Shown here: positions 1 through 14,361 of the stretch, in pieces
Numbering within the stretch: the stretch's first letter is position 1
Layout of the letters: each line of letters opens with the position of its first letter
Source of the DNA: Nymphaea colorata
Taxonomy: Eukaryota > Streptophyta > Magnoliopsida > Nymphaeales > Nymphaeaceae
Length of the DNA: 64,000 bases
Direction: 5' to 3'
Assembly: GCF_008831285.2 (NCBI RefSeq)
Contig: NC_045140.1
Location: 7,934,505-7,998,504, forward strand
Program-made: the position numbers and the translations under genes
The notes under the pieces: generated by a model
Databases searched by the model: none
Seen by the model: only the letters and a program-made list of their open reading frames with translations
What the model was told of the DNA's origin: nothing

Positions 1-400
1 CCGAGTTGCAACAACTAAGGTGTGGCCACCTTTTTGAAGAACCTGTGTGGTAGTCATCAGACCACCAATACCTATTGTAGATGAGATAAAAGCCAAAGAC
101 AATATAACTCACGTACTCTTAAAAATAGGGTTAAGCCAAGCCCTAACTTCAATTCATAAAGCATGATTTCTACCGGTTAACAACAGCCTTATACACACAG
201 CCTTATATGCCAAAAACAGGGACCCATGGGTTTCTCAGACAAGTGACCGAACTCCTTATTCTATACTGTTTAAGTACTTATATTTTCTAGCTGTTGGAGG
301 TAGCCCTATTCAAGGTCAAACACTAAACTTGACCTAATGGCAAAGCAGAAAAAAAAAAGACCAAAAGATGCACAAGAAAAAAAAATACAAGACTTTAGAG

Positions 401-446
<46 letters not shown>

Positions 447-689
447 AGTGCATGTATGCTTGTATGTGTGCATATATGTATGTATATACATACGTAAGTA
501 TGTATGTATATAATCTGTTACAAGTAGATACATATAATTTGACAACAGAAGTCAAGTCTCATTTCTATTTCCTCCATTCAGTGCCTATTCTTGCAACTGT
601 TTCTATTCCTGAAGTTCATCACGTGATTTTATATTTTATTTCCTCATTTTGAGATGTTACTTCTGAGGAACTAGGAGATAAGATCTTAC
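1..689 (-). other. Partial intron 10 of the ILK gene
   Basis: No continuation of the kinase C-lobe is visible on the minus strand. A TG microsatellite occupies 409-445, next to ATGT-rich sequence. A short open frame at 1-90 was considered and not called. Confidence 0.55.
409..445. repeat. (TG)n microsatellite
   Basis: About 18 uninterrupted TG dinucleotides, flanked by TA/TGTA-rich sequence. Confidence 0.98.
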
Positions 690-814
690 TCTCTGAGATC
701 TGCTGGAAGGTTCTTTGACTTCACTTTGAAAGCGGGCCGCTTTCCTTCTAAAGCAATCATTTTTAGAGCTTCTTCTGAAGACTTCGGGTGAAATGCAGGC
801 ACTCCTTCCAACAT
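690..814 (-). CDS. ILK: ILK gene exon 10: C-lobe
   Basis: Reads MLEGVPAFHPKSSEEALKM through KNLPADLR plus two bases, between a gtttag acceptor and a gtaaga donor. It is the last exon identifiable in the window. Confidence 0.88.
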
Positions 815-3236
815 CTAAACAGCCAAATTAAAATAAAATCAAATTCAGTCAATGATCGACAAGGAAAGATCATACCGCTGACTAGAGCCAATATCATTTC
901 AGAAGGTACCCGGAAGGACTGGGAAGAATTTCTTGACTCATCTTACAATTCAAACATTGCAACTTATTAATATTGAAGGCTATGTAACACAAATGTCACA
1001 GAAACTAAGGTCAAGAAATCTGATTACCTGATCACAACAAGAATGGAAAAGAAGAAATGAACATCTGAGTCTATTGATTCCTGAATACATCTTACAGGTG
1101 ACTTTTTGCATAATATTTGCAGACCTTAGGAAAAGAACACCTATGATATGAACTTCATCCATGAACTTTTCTCCTATTTATTGGCCTCTATCAAAATGTA
1201 ATGGGCCTGTTTGTTCCCACTGAAAATTTCTCTTTAACCATAAAAATAAAATTCTTAAAAAAGATACTCATAAACAAACCTCATAGAGAATGAGACCAAA
1301 TGAGAATGCATCAGCACTTCTATCAAAAATTTCGCCTTTGTATACTTCCGGTGCTACATAGAGACCTACGACAGGCAGAGAAAGCCCGTTGTATATATTG
1401 ACAAATAAGTAAAAGCATATTATTGTCTAAACAGAACCGAATCTTGAGATGAACACAACATGAAAAATCATTAAACGCCACATTGGTCTGCTGTTCTTTC
1501 ACAGAACAGGCTGCCAAAATTCATGCAGGCTTTATGGGGAAAGTTTCAGCCAAAAAAGTATCTACTATATTTTTGGAATATGTTTCACCAGGAAAACGCC
1601 AGAAGAAGGAAGCACATTCACATAGTGCACCAGTAAGGTAACTAAAGGAATATCATAATAACATACGCCAAAAGATTGAAAAATCAGCAGAGGTAGTTTT
1701 AATTTTAAGGTTCTGATAAACAAGTCATAAATCTTGATGACAATATTATGCTTTATTGACAAAATGCTTCGAACTGTAATATCTGAATTCTGGAACATCT
1801 CAGATTTCAATAGGTTGCCAGAAAATAAATATCATGAATCTATCAAAATAATTTCTCTTTTTCTATTTTATACGCATTTTTTTGTATCATAAGACACATA
1901 TTGTAAGTATAAGTGAGACCAATACAGTACACCCTTTGAACTACCTTCAGCAGTGTAATGGTGTAGCTATCTTGTATTGGGTATCACATATGATACACCC
2001 ACATATCTTACATCACATTGCAACACATATATCTTATTCTTATGTTACGCCTTAAAAGCACAAAAAGTCTCTTCTTTTGTCCAATCTTACATAAATCCCC
2101 CTTAAGCTGAAAGTCAAGTGTCATAAGGTATTTTACATGGTTTTCTGCACAGAACCCACTTTTACCCTTAAGGCTGACTTCATGTAAAACATAGGGCTTT
2201 CAAGTTTTTTGCAGACAGCTTATTCCTACCACCGAAACTAAACATTTGAAGTCCTTTTATGACTAATAAATGAATATATCATGTTCAATAAAGTTTTGTT
2301 TTTTTTAAGCATTCCAAGTACTTTAGGCTACCAAGTTTTAACTATTTCTTTGATAATATGTGTTAAACAAGAAAAGTTTTATGTTTTAGGAGGTTCTTTG
2401 TAATATTAAAGAGTTATAAGATCTCTTTAATATTTTTCTTATTTTCCATTGAGTTATTTTGTAAATCCCTTTTTACCCTAATCTCTTTTATAAGAGAGAT
2501 GAGGGTTATCGTAAGGAAAGGTTCTCAAGGTTCAATCTCACGGCAGCTTCTCTCTCTCACTCTCTTCTTCTCCGCTGCAACATGGTATCAGAGCTACGGA
2601 CGTGACTGGAGACTTGAAGCACACAGCCAGCGCGCGGACGTGACGCACACCATCGGCGATCCTCCGTCTCCTTTCAGGCTTGATCTCTTCTACTTCCTCC
2701 GTCTTCTTTCTCCTTCATCTCTCGCCTGTTCTAGTTGCTGTTTTCCAGCAACGGAACAGTGTGGAGGAGTCTATTCACGTTAGGACAGATGCGTGAATAG
2801 ACTCCAGCCGTGGATTTTTCAGAAGTATATATAGTATTGCAGCTGTGTGGGAGTCTGCGCTGATTAATCGCCTATGGTTTGATATGTTATATGATCAACG
2901 CAGCCAAGTGGAGGACTGCTATCTATGACGTCTATGGCAAGTTTATGTTGATTGTTTTATTTGCTGTCATTATTCATGATCTGTGAAGGATAAACTGTGG
3001 TACAACAGCGTTAGATGCATAAATAGATAAGTCGTTGGTCAGCGCAAACAATACAAACAGTGGGGATTCGTTTTCAGTTGTGGGCTTGCTGGTAGCAGCG
3101 TTTTTCTGTCTTCAGATTGCAGTCTTCTTTGTTGTGGTATTGCTGTCAACAGTTGGACAGCAGGTTGATTGTTTCTGCGCATCTAACGTTGCCGTGTGGG
3201 ACGTCGGTTCTTGTTGATCAGTTTCTTTCTCAATAG

Positions 3237-3284
<48 letters not shown>

Positions 3285-6200
3285 TCTCGCTATTGGTGGT
3301 TGATCTCTTGTGGACAGATTTATGATGGCTGAAAGTAATAAATCTGATTTTTCTCATGAAGTTAAAAGTGGAGGAAATCCATTTTCGTATGGTTCTACTG
3401 TAAAGTTAGATGGATCTAACTATGAGATTTGGTCTCGTGTGTTTATGATGTCTGTGATTGGACATCAAAAGGAGCATGTTATAGAAGAAAACGAACCTGT
3501 TGAAAAGAGTGGAAAATATAGTTCATGGAAGGGAGATAATAATATTGTCATGTCATGGATCATGAATAGTGTGCAACCCCAAATTGCATCAACTATTGCA
3601 TACTACACCTCGGCTAAGCAAATGTGGGATTTCTTGAAACAGACTTACTCGAATGACAGGAATATTAGCAAAATATTGCAGGTAGAGGAGGAACTACTTA
3701 ATCTGCAACAAGGTGACCAAAGTCTTGCTCAGTACTTCGCTTCCCTTAAGTCCATCTCTGAGCGACTTAAAGCATTACGTCCTCCATGTCCAACATGTTA
3801 TAAGACCCATGGTGAACAGTCTATGGTTGCGAAATTCCTACAGGGTCTCTCCTCTGAATATGCAGTAGCAAAGGCTCAGATGCTGACTGGAGCAGAAATC
3901 CCTGATCTAGCTGAAGCCTACAACAGGCTTAGTCGTCTTGCTGTGACCCTCTCTTCACCTGCCAGTGATATCCATGCCTCTGCCTTAGCAGCTTCAGGAG
4001 GACGTGGACGCGGTTTATTCAGGGGAAGAGGCATGGGCCGTGGGTCAGGAGGAGGTCGGGGGAGATTTCAGTGCACTTATTGTGGGAAAATAGGTCATTT
4101 GGAAGACAGATGTTGGGATAAACATGGTCGTCCTACTGCAGCGCCATCCTTAGGCAGAAATGTTACATCAAAGCTAGGGAAGAACTCTTTACAGTCTTCT
4201 ATTGGAGCGGCCCAAGCAGCGTCATCAGTAGTAGATGGGTCTTTATCTTCTTCTCAGTCTGAGACAATGACTGTGAGTATCAATAAGTCAGAGTATGAGG
4301 ACTTTCTAGCACACAGATCTACTCAGCCATCGGCCTCCACAGTTATGACTGACAGCGCTATGTCTGTTGACACTATCTCACATGATACAGGTACTACTTG
4401 GATTATTGATTCTGGGGCATCGAGGCACTTTTGTAGTACGCCTTCTATGTTTACTGTGCTACACTCACTACCTCAGATACGTCATGTGAGACTTGCAGAT
4501 GGTAGATTGTCACCCATTATGGGATATGGAGATATCAAGATCTCTCAATCTATGACTATTCCCAATGTGTTATATGCTCCTAAGTTTCCCACAAATTTGT
4601 TATCTGTCGGACAATTGGTTAATGATTTACATTGTCGTGTTACGTTTGACTCTGGTTTATGTTCATTTCAGGACTTGCCTACTGGGAAGACGATTGGTGG
4701 AGGCTATGAGAAAGGGGGCATCTACTTCCTGTCGGATCCCGTGGGTATTGCAGCATCATCGATCACATCGTTGTCCTCCTCGTTCCAGTGGCATCTCAGA
4801 CTTGGTCATCCATCTGTCTCCAAGCTCCGTCATCTCCTTCCACATCTCTCCTTACCAGAGTCGTTCCAGTGTGAAGCTTGTCAACTTGGCAAACACACTC
4901 GTAGTAGTTATTCATCGAGTCTTAGTACGTCCAGTTGTGGACTATTTGATCTTCTTCATGTTGATGTGTGGGGTCCTAGCAGAGTTGCTAGTAGGTCAAG
5001 ATTTCGTTATTTTCTTGTCATCGTAGATGATTATTCTCGAGTCACCTGGGTTTTCCTTTTGAAGGAAAGGTCTGAAGTCGTATGTACTCTCAAAAACCTT
5101 ATTATTGAAATAAAGACCCAATTTGGTATTCTTGTTAAAAACATTCGCACTGATAATGCTCTTGAGTTTAAGGCATCTACCTTAATGAAGTTTTACTCAG
5201 ATAATGGCATTTCTCCTCAGTTTACATGTCCCCATACTTCCCAGCAAAATGGAATAGTTGAGCGAAAACATCGTCAACTTTTAAATGTGGCTCGTTCCCT
5301 TATGCTTCATACTAATCTCCCTGCATATTTTTGGGGAGATGCTATTCTTACTGCTTGCTACTTAACCAATCGTTTACCATCATCCTCCATTGATAACCAG
5401 ATCCCCATTAAACTTGTGCACCCACAAAGATCTTTGTTTCCAGTGGCTCCCAAAGTATTTGGTTGCACATGCTTTGTTCACATTCTTGGACCCACACGTG
5501 ACAAATTGGGAGCCCAAGCCATTAAATGCATTTTCATTGGCTACTCCAGAAACCATAAAGGCTACAAATGCTTTGATCCCTTGACCCAAAAAGAGTATAT
5601 CAGTGCGGATGTCACTTTCTTTGAGTCTCAACCTTATTATAGCCTCACTCCTATGTCTACTGAGATGCTACGGTCTCCAGACCCACTGCCTATTCCTCCT
5701 ATTCCTTTGGAGTCGTTCCCTGTTGAATCTCCTTCGTCTGTTGTGTCCAAGTTTCGTGATCCACCGCTGGTCTACACACGTCGACAGGACCCTTCTCATA
5801 ATCTTTTGCCAACCGTTTCTCAGGAGGTAAGTACATCTGAAGCGCATAGCCCTACTCATTCTGATCCTTGTCAAGACTTACCTATTGCTCTTCGCAAAGG
5901 CAGACGACAATGTACTTTACATCCTATATCTCATTTTGTGTCTACTGATGGGGTTAGTAAAAATATGCAACAATTCATTCATGCTTTGGCTGCTCATACA
6001 GTTCCTACGTGTCACCAGCAGGCCTTATTAGACACCCAATGGCGACGGGCTATGCCAGATGAGATGGATGCCTTAGTGCAGAGGGGCACTTGGGAACTTG
6101 TTGATCCTCCTCCTCGATGTGATATTGTTGGCTCAAAGTGGGTATTCACAGTTAAGTATAATTCTGATGGTTCTTTGGAACGATACAAAGCTCGATTGGT

Positions 6201-9200
6201 TGCTAAGGGCTACACGCAGACCTACGGTGTGGATTTCTTTGAGACCTTCTCTCCAGTTGCTCGGCTGGGAACCATTCGTCTTATTATTTCTGTGGCTGTC
6301 CACCATGACTGGCACATGTATCAACTGGATGTCAAAAACGCCTTTTTGTATGGTGATCTTGATGAGACTGTCTATATGCAACAACCACCGGGATTTGAAC
6401 GACAGGGGGAGTGTGGAAAAGTGTGCAAGCTGAAGAAAGCTATTTATGGACTCAAACAGAGTCCTCGTGCGTGGTTTCACAAGTTTTCCGAGGTAGTCTC
6501 ACAGTGTGGCTTTGTGAGATCTCCTCTTGATCATTCCTTGTTTATCAAGAAGGCTTCCCGAGGTATAACTGTTCTCGTGGTTTATGTTGATGATATTATC
6601 CTGACAGGTGATTCTGATCAAGAAATTTCTGATGCAAAGTTGTTTCTTCAAAAACACTTTGTGACGAAAGATCTAGGTCCTCTACGATACTTCTTGGGAA
6701 TAGAAGTTGCTCGCAATGGTGAGGGTGTTGTTCTCTCTCAACGGAAATATGTTCTTGATTTATTGCAGGACACAGGGATGCTAGGAGCTAAACCGGCAAA
6801 TTTACCTATGAATCCACGTATACATCTTCATGATGACCAAACAGAATTAGTGGATTCTAGATCTTACAGATCCCTTATTGGAAAACTTCTCTATGTTACC
6901 GTGACAAGACCAGACATTAGTTTTGCAGTGGGAAAACTAAGTCAATTTATGGAAAAACCAAGGAAAGTTCATTGGGATGCTGCTTTGATGGTGGTTAAAT
7001 ATCTGAAATCTTCTCCTGGCAAAGGCCTTTTGTTCACAAAAGGCAAGACTCTGGAAGTGGAAGCCTATAGTGATGCTGATTATGCTGGCTCAGTAGAGGA
7101 CAGAAAATCTACCACAGGATTTTGTGTATTTGTGGGAGGAAACCTCATATCGTGGAGAAGCAAAAAACAAGGTGTGGTGTCAAGATCTAGTGCAGAATCC
7201 GAATACAGAGCTATGGCTCAAACAGCAGCAGAAATGACGTGGGCTAGATCCATGCTATCCAGCTTAAGTGTGTCAATCACACTTCCCATGAAGATGTATT
7301 GTGACAATCAAGCAGCCACACACATTGCAAACAATCCAGTTTTCCATGAAAGAACTAAACATATTGAGGTGGATTGCCATTACATTCGAGATCTCGTTCA
7401 AGCAGGAACCATTGCCACTGCTCATGTTCCTTCAGAAGATCAAGCTGCAGATATCTTCACCAAAGCTCTTCCTATTGGTGATTTCTCTAGATGTTGTGAC
7501 AAGCTGAGCATGTTTAATATGTATGCTCCAGCTTGAGGGGGAGTGTTAAACAAGAAAAGTTTTATGTTTTAGGAGGTTCTTTGTAATATTAAAGAGTTAT
7601 AAGATCTCTTTAATATTTTTCTTATTTTCCATTGAGTTATTTTGTAAATCCCTTTTTACCCTAATCTCTTTTATAAGAGAGATGAGGGTTATCGTAAGGA
7701 AAGGTTCTCAAGGTTCAATCTCACGGCAGCTTCTCTCTCTCACTCTCTTCTTCTCCGCTGCAACAATATGCATGCTATTCATAAGATATTTTTATCATGC
7801 AAGTCATAGTTATTTTGATCGCATTTAATGTTCCATGCAAGGTATTGCATATAAATTTGAGTAACATTTGATGATTTTTTCCAAATCATAGCATATAACG
7901 TTTATGCAAGTCATAGCCATTTATTTCATAGCACCAAATGTGTTATGTACCAAAGACAGATGTTGCATGGTTTTTCTGAGTAGGGCCTTTTTCATCTCCC
8001 TCCAAAGTTCTTTTATGATTTCAATTGTTGAAGGAGTAATTCATGTTCATTAAACTGTAACTTATTTTGCATTCTTTTAATCTTTGGGACTAATTCAAAT
8101 CATCCCTTTTCAATTATTTCTATCGAAACATGCCTACCATTCATAGTTTCTACTCCATCTTCTACATAAATCATAGCAGTACAAATGACATCTAGTTTCA
8201 CATGTAGCTAAATATCATTTTTCTCTTTTCATGCAATGTGTTTCTAATGTTTTTTTTTTTTGAAATTTTCTGATTTTTTGGATTTAAAGTTTTCACAAAA
8301 CATAAGATTTTTGAATACATTACAATACATCTTGCTTTAGAATCAACAACGAAAGCAGTGAGAGGAGAATTTGAACTCTGACCACATGCCTGTTGAAGAA
8401 TGAGCCAGCTTGCAGTACACATTTTATCATGTTGCTTTTTCATTTTCAAAAAAAAATCTATTGTATTTTAAGTATGTTCTTTATAATTAAGACATACTTT
8501 CACAAATGTTTTGTTAATATGTTTCTAAGACAAAAATAACAAAAATCTCATAAAATCTTAAAATTTCCTAATATTTTTAATATTTTTTAAAACATTCGAG
8601 TTCCAACCTTCTCAAGAAATTGCCAAAAATAATATTTGTGAATACACCAATGAAGCAGAGGTTTACCAGAAGCACACAGCGTTATAAACAAATAATATCA
8701 GTTTCTATTGATAAACAATATGGCTTCTACATCACATTATTTTCTTTTTATCATTGTTTACTTTGAACTTGAACTATGAGCAATGCCTTTAGGCCTCAAG
8801 ATCAGGTAGTGGCTATACTCCAAGGCCCAATCCTCGAACCCTAAAACATAACTCTGTCTTTACTAATTAGGTCACTTTAACTTCCTTTAATAGTTATGGA
8901 TATAATATATGAATCTGGGGTTCAATTCAGTTAAACAATGGATTTGTTCTTGGTGCAGCACTTCAACCTCTCACTAGGGTTCATCAATGGTTCAAAACCT
9001 TGTCTGGATGGTTGAATTTGATATTCAACTTTGACATACTGAAAATATTGAATTCAAGATTATGAATACAGTTTTAAGTTCTGCCTAGACAAAGGTAAAC
9101 CATGACAAATTCAGAGCCAAGATAAGACAGGAAGAACCAAACCCAAGAAAAATATGTTTTTCTCTAACTCACACCGGTGCGCCAACTATGGTGGTACACC

Positions 9201-12200
9201 CACACCGGTGCGGGTGCGGCCCGACACAGCACCCAACTCAACACACGACAAAATATGATAAGTTTTTCATTTTTGTTTCCTTCTCCTATATTTCCCTCTT
9301 CTCTCTCTCCCCCCTTATTTTATTTAATAAAACTTTGAATTTTGTACGAGATTAAGGTAACCTTGATAAAAAGGTTTAAAAATATAGACAAATAAAATTA
9401 ATTTATATATATATATATATATATATATGCTCTCGCCACACTTGCACCCAATTTTTTTTTTAACTTGCCGCGTCCCACACTGGCACCCGCACCCATGTGA
9501 CACAGGTTTTTCTATGCATTCTAGATTTTACAGATTCTGGTTTTTATGCAGAAACATGGATCGAATCCCATGCCTGGCCTGAAAAATTATAAGGTAAACT
9601 GGGGTCTACCTTGTTCTAGCAGTCTAATCAAAGTAGCTAATTGGACACCCATAGCAGTAGCAGTCCTGGAGAACCTCATCTAGAGCAACCAGAGCACCAT
9701 CTTCCCTTTAATTCATAAGCCAATCCGACATCCATATGGATCTTATACTTTAATAAATCCAGCCAATCAGATCCTCTGCAGTCCACACAATGAATCTGGA
9801 ACATAGAGGATGCTATATGGATCATTTCCAGCCATGCCTGATTAGTTGAATAATTTGTCTAGGGTAATTGAGGATGGAGATTTTTAAGAACAAAGACCTT
9901 TTGATCCCAATGGATCCTCAAGCACTAAGTGACACGACCTTGACTCGTGGTCAAGGCAACAGGCAGGCAAACGTCAGGACAGGTAGCAGGTCAACAGTTG
10001 GAAATGACTCTGGACACAGCAGAGGCCAAGCTACAGGAGCAATTGACTCAACAAGAGAAGCTGTTCATACCATAATGCAGCTTTGTCAAGTTTGACATAG
10101 TGCTGCCGAGAAGCCAAAATTTGTGCAGCAGGATACCACCGAGACACTGGACAGGCTGCAGATACACATAGATGTGGCACCGAAAACGTGAGTAGGCCAC
10201 CCGTGACTAAGAGAGCTAGCACAATGCTTGATAGTGCTTTCTGCCCATTGGAAAGAGGGTTCTGGTCTAAGTCACATGGGTATGGATACGGTTCAGGTAT
10301 GGTGCGGACACATTAACTTTAGGAAATGTGGGTACAGGGGTACGACAGGATATATTTATGTATACATGCAAAATAATACAAAAAAAATCAAAATGAAAGC
10401 AACATTTAAATAAACAAGTGATTTTAAATAAAAACATTACATGCTAATGAACAATGACTCTAAAGGCAAAATGAAAACTGAGTTGAAAAAAAATAAATCA
10501 CGTAAAATTAAGTAGTTTGGATTGATTTTGATCTGAAAAGTACCCAAGTGTGTCCAAGTACCCGCTTTGGGTACGGGTACGATACGTGGACCTTATTGAA
10601 GTACCCATGTGACTTAGGTTCTAGTGCTTGGGGCATGTGGAATTACTGCACCTTGGCCTCCAACATGGGCACTAGGCCTTGTGTTTCCAAGCTGAGTGTT
10701 CACTATCAATTAATGATATATAATTGATTTCACATTAACGTGGTTGGGAATGGTTTGGTTGTGGCCCATGGCCTGTGGCCCTATAGCGTTGGTTGATCAA
10801 CAAGGGTTTGAGTTGGTCTTCAATCTGTGTCCCAAGAGCTCCCAAACATAATTTCTGTGCATTTCTTGCCCAATAATGGGTTGTATATGATTCTCGGAGA
10901 GGGTGGTTACACTTTTGTTGGCAGTGTATTCATCGGACCAGATAGTTTGGATGGTTATATCTCTCCCAGTTCTAAATGGATTGGAATGAGACTTGGAGGA
11001 GACCATCTTGAACATCACTAGCTACCGCCATGAAATTATTGGCCGGGAAAAGTATCAGAAATCCGAAGGTTGTCAAGGCTGAGTGGCAGTTTTGAGCATG
11101 TTATAAGCAGCTGACTAATATTGTGTTGTGTGCTTGTTGGTTGGTTTGCAGTTTGTGAATGATGTCCTTCAAATGCACTATCTGTATCTTGGACCTATTC
11201 ATTGTTATTTAAAAGTTTAGTAGCTTGGTTTTCTTGGGTTTGAGCCAGGGTTTTATGTTAGCCTAGGTCTTGCCTCTTGGTTTATACCCACGTTCTTCTC
11301 TCTCCCTATAGTGTTGTTTAGTGTCTGAGCTTGGTCCGAGTTGTAGCACTAAGTAGCTAAAATAAGAAATTAACAATTCATTAAATAGGAAAAAGCACCT
11401 TCAATAAAAAAAACATGTTAAACAGAAAGGAACACTGCAAAGAAACTAGAAACAAGCAAAGAAGCAAAAATGTTTTTTCTAAATATATTTTCTAAAAAAG
11501 GAAAGAAAAACAATGCAAGTTACCATGCATAAGGATTAGTCTATCAATGACTAGTCCTTCACTAGCCGACCAAGTGAATCAACTAGTCAATAAAATTGGG
11601 CCCGAACAATTTTGTGCTGATTGTCTAGTCAACTAACTCTACTTGGCAACTGGTTGACTAGTGCATCGCTATGTCAAGCAGACTCACCTAGAACGGTGCC
11701 ATACCCTTGTTGACATGGTTGGACACATGTGGGGATTTGACACGGCTTGGACACAACAAAATGATGGTACTTTTTTTTTTGTTCACTTTGATAATATTTC
11801 TTTGTTAATTTAAATATTTATTGCATCAAGTGCCTGCAAGAGCACGCATGTGAAATAGGCCCATCATCTGGCTCATGAGTTGATAACCAAGCTCAAGGAT
11901 AAAGGGCTTCCATAAAAAACACCTCTGTGAGAACCCTAATTGTATCATTCTTGTTTTACACCACAACCAAGATTATATTCTCTAATAATGCCTCCTCATG
12001 TTGACTATATGATATGTGTATAAAAGGTGAACAAATGTGGCATTCGCACACGAGTCGTTGAAGGAACAATACCCAACCTCTTGGTTGGATATCACTAAAC
12101 CCAAGTATATAAGACATTTAGCTTTTGAAAAATGGTCCTGTGCACTCGGTAAATCCCTCCTGAAGTTATATATGGTGCTGAAGCAAGTTAAATTTATGAG

Positions 12201-14328
12201 GAATTTGCATCTTTCATGGGCGAGCCCTTTGTGAGCATGTTGGTTCCTAATAGAATTTTACCTCTCTCTCTACCTCTCTCTCTCTCAAGAAATTTCCCTT
12301 CTTTTACATGAGGCACCTTGGAAAGAATTCAAAGAAATTTCGTAAATTTCCTCCTTTTTACTTGACTATTTTAGAGAAATATTGAATGAAAAATGTTCAT
12401 TTTACATTCCCCCTATACTTGCTTGAAGTCCCCTCCATCACATGAGTGCCTTAAAACAAAATAAATACATAAAGTATAAGAAATTCATAAACTTTCCCTT
12501 TAACATTACTAGCATAAAAGCATTTAAATATCAACTAACAGTACCATGTATTAGCTTGAATTCATTCATTTGCCTCAAATTACATATTGAATTTCTTAAA
12601 ATAAAATTGTCACTAAAATCTGCATGGAGCAGATACTAGAAAAAATAAGGCTCTAGAAAAAATGTACATCAAAAAATGGAACTTACTTGATCCATCAATC
12701 AGGGACCCCGGTTCAACTAGTTTGGCTGTGTCTGCAGATAGTTTTGAAAAATTTACCAAGCCAAAGCCAGCAACCTTTAAATGGCCACCATTATCCAGCA
12801 TTATATTTCTGGCACCTTGCCAAAATTGCAAGTAGTAAAAGACCAGAACTACGATGAGCATGAACCATGCATTGATATAAAAAAATGGCATTTTGTCTCT
12901 TAAGATAAAAGTACTTAGCATCGCGTAGTCTTACTTTGGCTTCAAATTGCAATGAATAATTGGATCTGGCTTGCATTCGTGAAGATAATTCATTCCCCTG
13001 TAAAGCAAAGTTTAAAGCGTTAGCCTTATGCAAAACTAAGTTAACAGCAAATTTGCCATGAAGAGGCACAAATCTGAAAATAAGGAGATGTTGAAAAGCA
13101 ACATGTTGACAGGTCAAACTTTAAGAAGATCAGATGGTTTTGCACAAATAATAGATGCATCCTATTAACAATGCCAAGATTCATAGAAGAACTTAAAGAA
13201 CAACTTGAGAAAAAAGGGCATTCAACTACTGTAGCAAATAAGAGCAATTGGACATAATGCATGGTAAGCTGTTGATATTTTGAATTTCTGCTTATGAATT
13301 ATCTTTAATAAATGTTTTCAGTTGCTTGCTCATAAAAGTTCACCCATCACTGCTGAAGTGGAAAAAAGAAGCAGAGAAGTATGACAATAATAATTGAGAA
13401 CCAGTTGTTTCAAACTTTTAACTGATTCAGAAAATGGAAAACAAACAGTAAGCAATAAGGGTAACTCTTTCTGAACTGACAAATTAAATTCTGTAAACTT
13501 CCAAATCCTAATGAATTAATAAAAACATGTAATTTCTGTAACTTCCAAAACTGAACATGAAGGCCACCTTGTAAGAACCGATACGATGACCAACATAGGT
13601 AAAATGGCCTGGGGCTGGGATATCTATCAATAGTTATCAGGCTCATGGTTGTGAATCAGGATTCATGATATCTTCCCTTTTTTCCTGCTTACTCTAAGCA
13701 ACGCCAATAGTAGCTCTTAAGCTCTGTCTTATAGCTTATGAAACTTTAGGTTTCCTCTTGAGGTGGATAGAAAACAGGCACATTCAAAAGCTTTCACTTG
13801 CAAGTGGGAGGGACCGCTCCAACATAATTTTGGCATGTCAGTGGCCAGATGCAGCCAGGATATTGTGACGAAGGACATGATTATTAGTCTAAGTTGAACA
13901 TGTAGGAGGAATGATGAAAAAGACCATTAAATTAAATTTTCAAGAAAATGTTTTGAGATTGTGAAACATTATGAACAAAGGTTTGACATCCTCTTGCATA
14001 CATGCTTTATGAACAAAGGTTTCAGGTGGCGGTCGAGACTGAAACCCTCAACGGGCCTGAAACTCTCGATAGATTCAGGCCATCTCTCTGTCTCTCTGTA
14101 TCTATCTGGTTTCATGCCTGAAACCCTCGCCTGTGAGGATTTCAGGTCGAGTGAAACCATTGAGAGTTGTCTGAAACCCTCTCATGGGCCTGAATCCTTC
14201 AACGAATTGAGGCCATCTCTCTCTCTCTCTCTGGTTTCATGATTGAAACCCTCACTGGTGAGGGTTTCAGGTCAACGGTTTCAGGCCGGCGTCTTCAAAC
14301 CCTCGCCAGTCAGTATTCAGGCCATATC

Positions 14329-14361
<33 letters not shown>

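Larger units (their letters stand above)
2361..7765 (+). mobile_element. Complete Ty1/copia LTR retrotransposon, intronic, antisense to ILK gene
   Basis: A 5405-bp element bounded by two 222-bp LTRs (TG...CA) and flanked by the 5-bp duplication ATATG (2356-2360 and 7766-7770). Order: 5' LTR, primer-binding site touching the LTR, a long leader of about 0.7 kb, one polyprotein frame, polypurine tract, 3' LTR. Reading the two LTRs against each other shows no difference, and the coding frame is unbroken, so the insertion looks very recent. It lies inside intron 8 of the ILK gene on the opposite strand. Confidence 0.97.

Noticed and set aside
1-90. Minus-strand open frame after an AG-like acceptor (IGGLMTTTQVLQKGGHTL...)
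   Set aside because: It does not continue the kinase, and the needed phase and ECW/RPTF motifs are absent. It matches no family I can name, and the window edge cuts it.
306-652. Open frames on both strands across the TG repeat
   Set aside because: They are translations of a microsatellite (Thr-His or Cys-Val runs).
4565-6480. Extra frames inside the copia polyprotein
   Set aside because: Shadows of the polyprotein in other frames.
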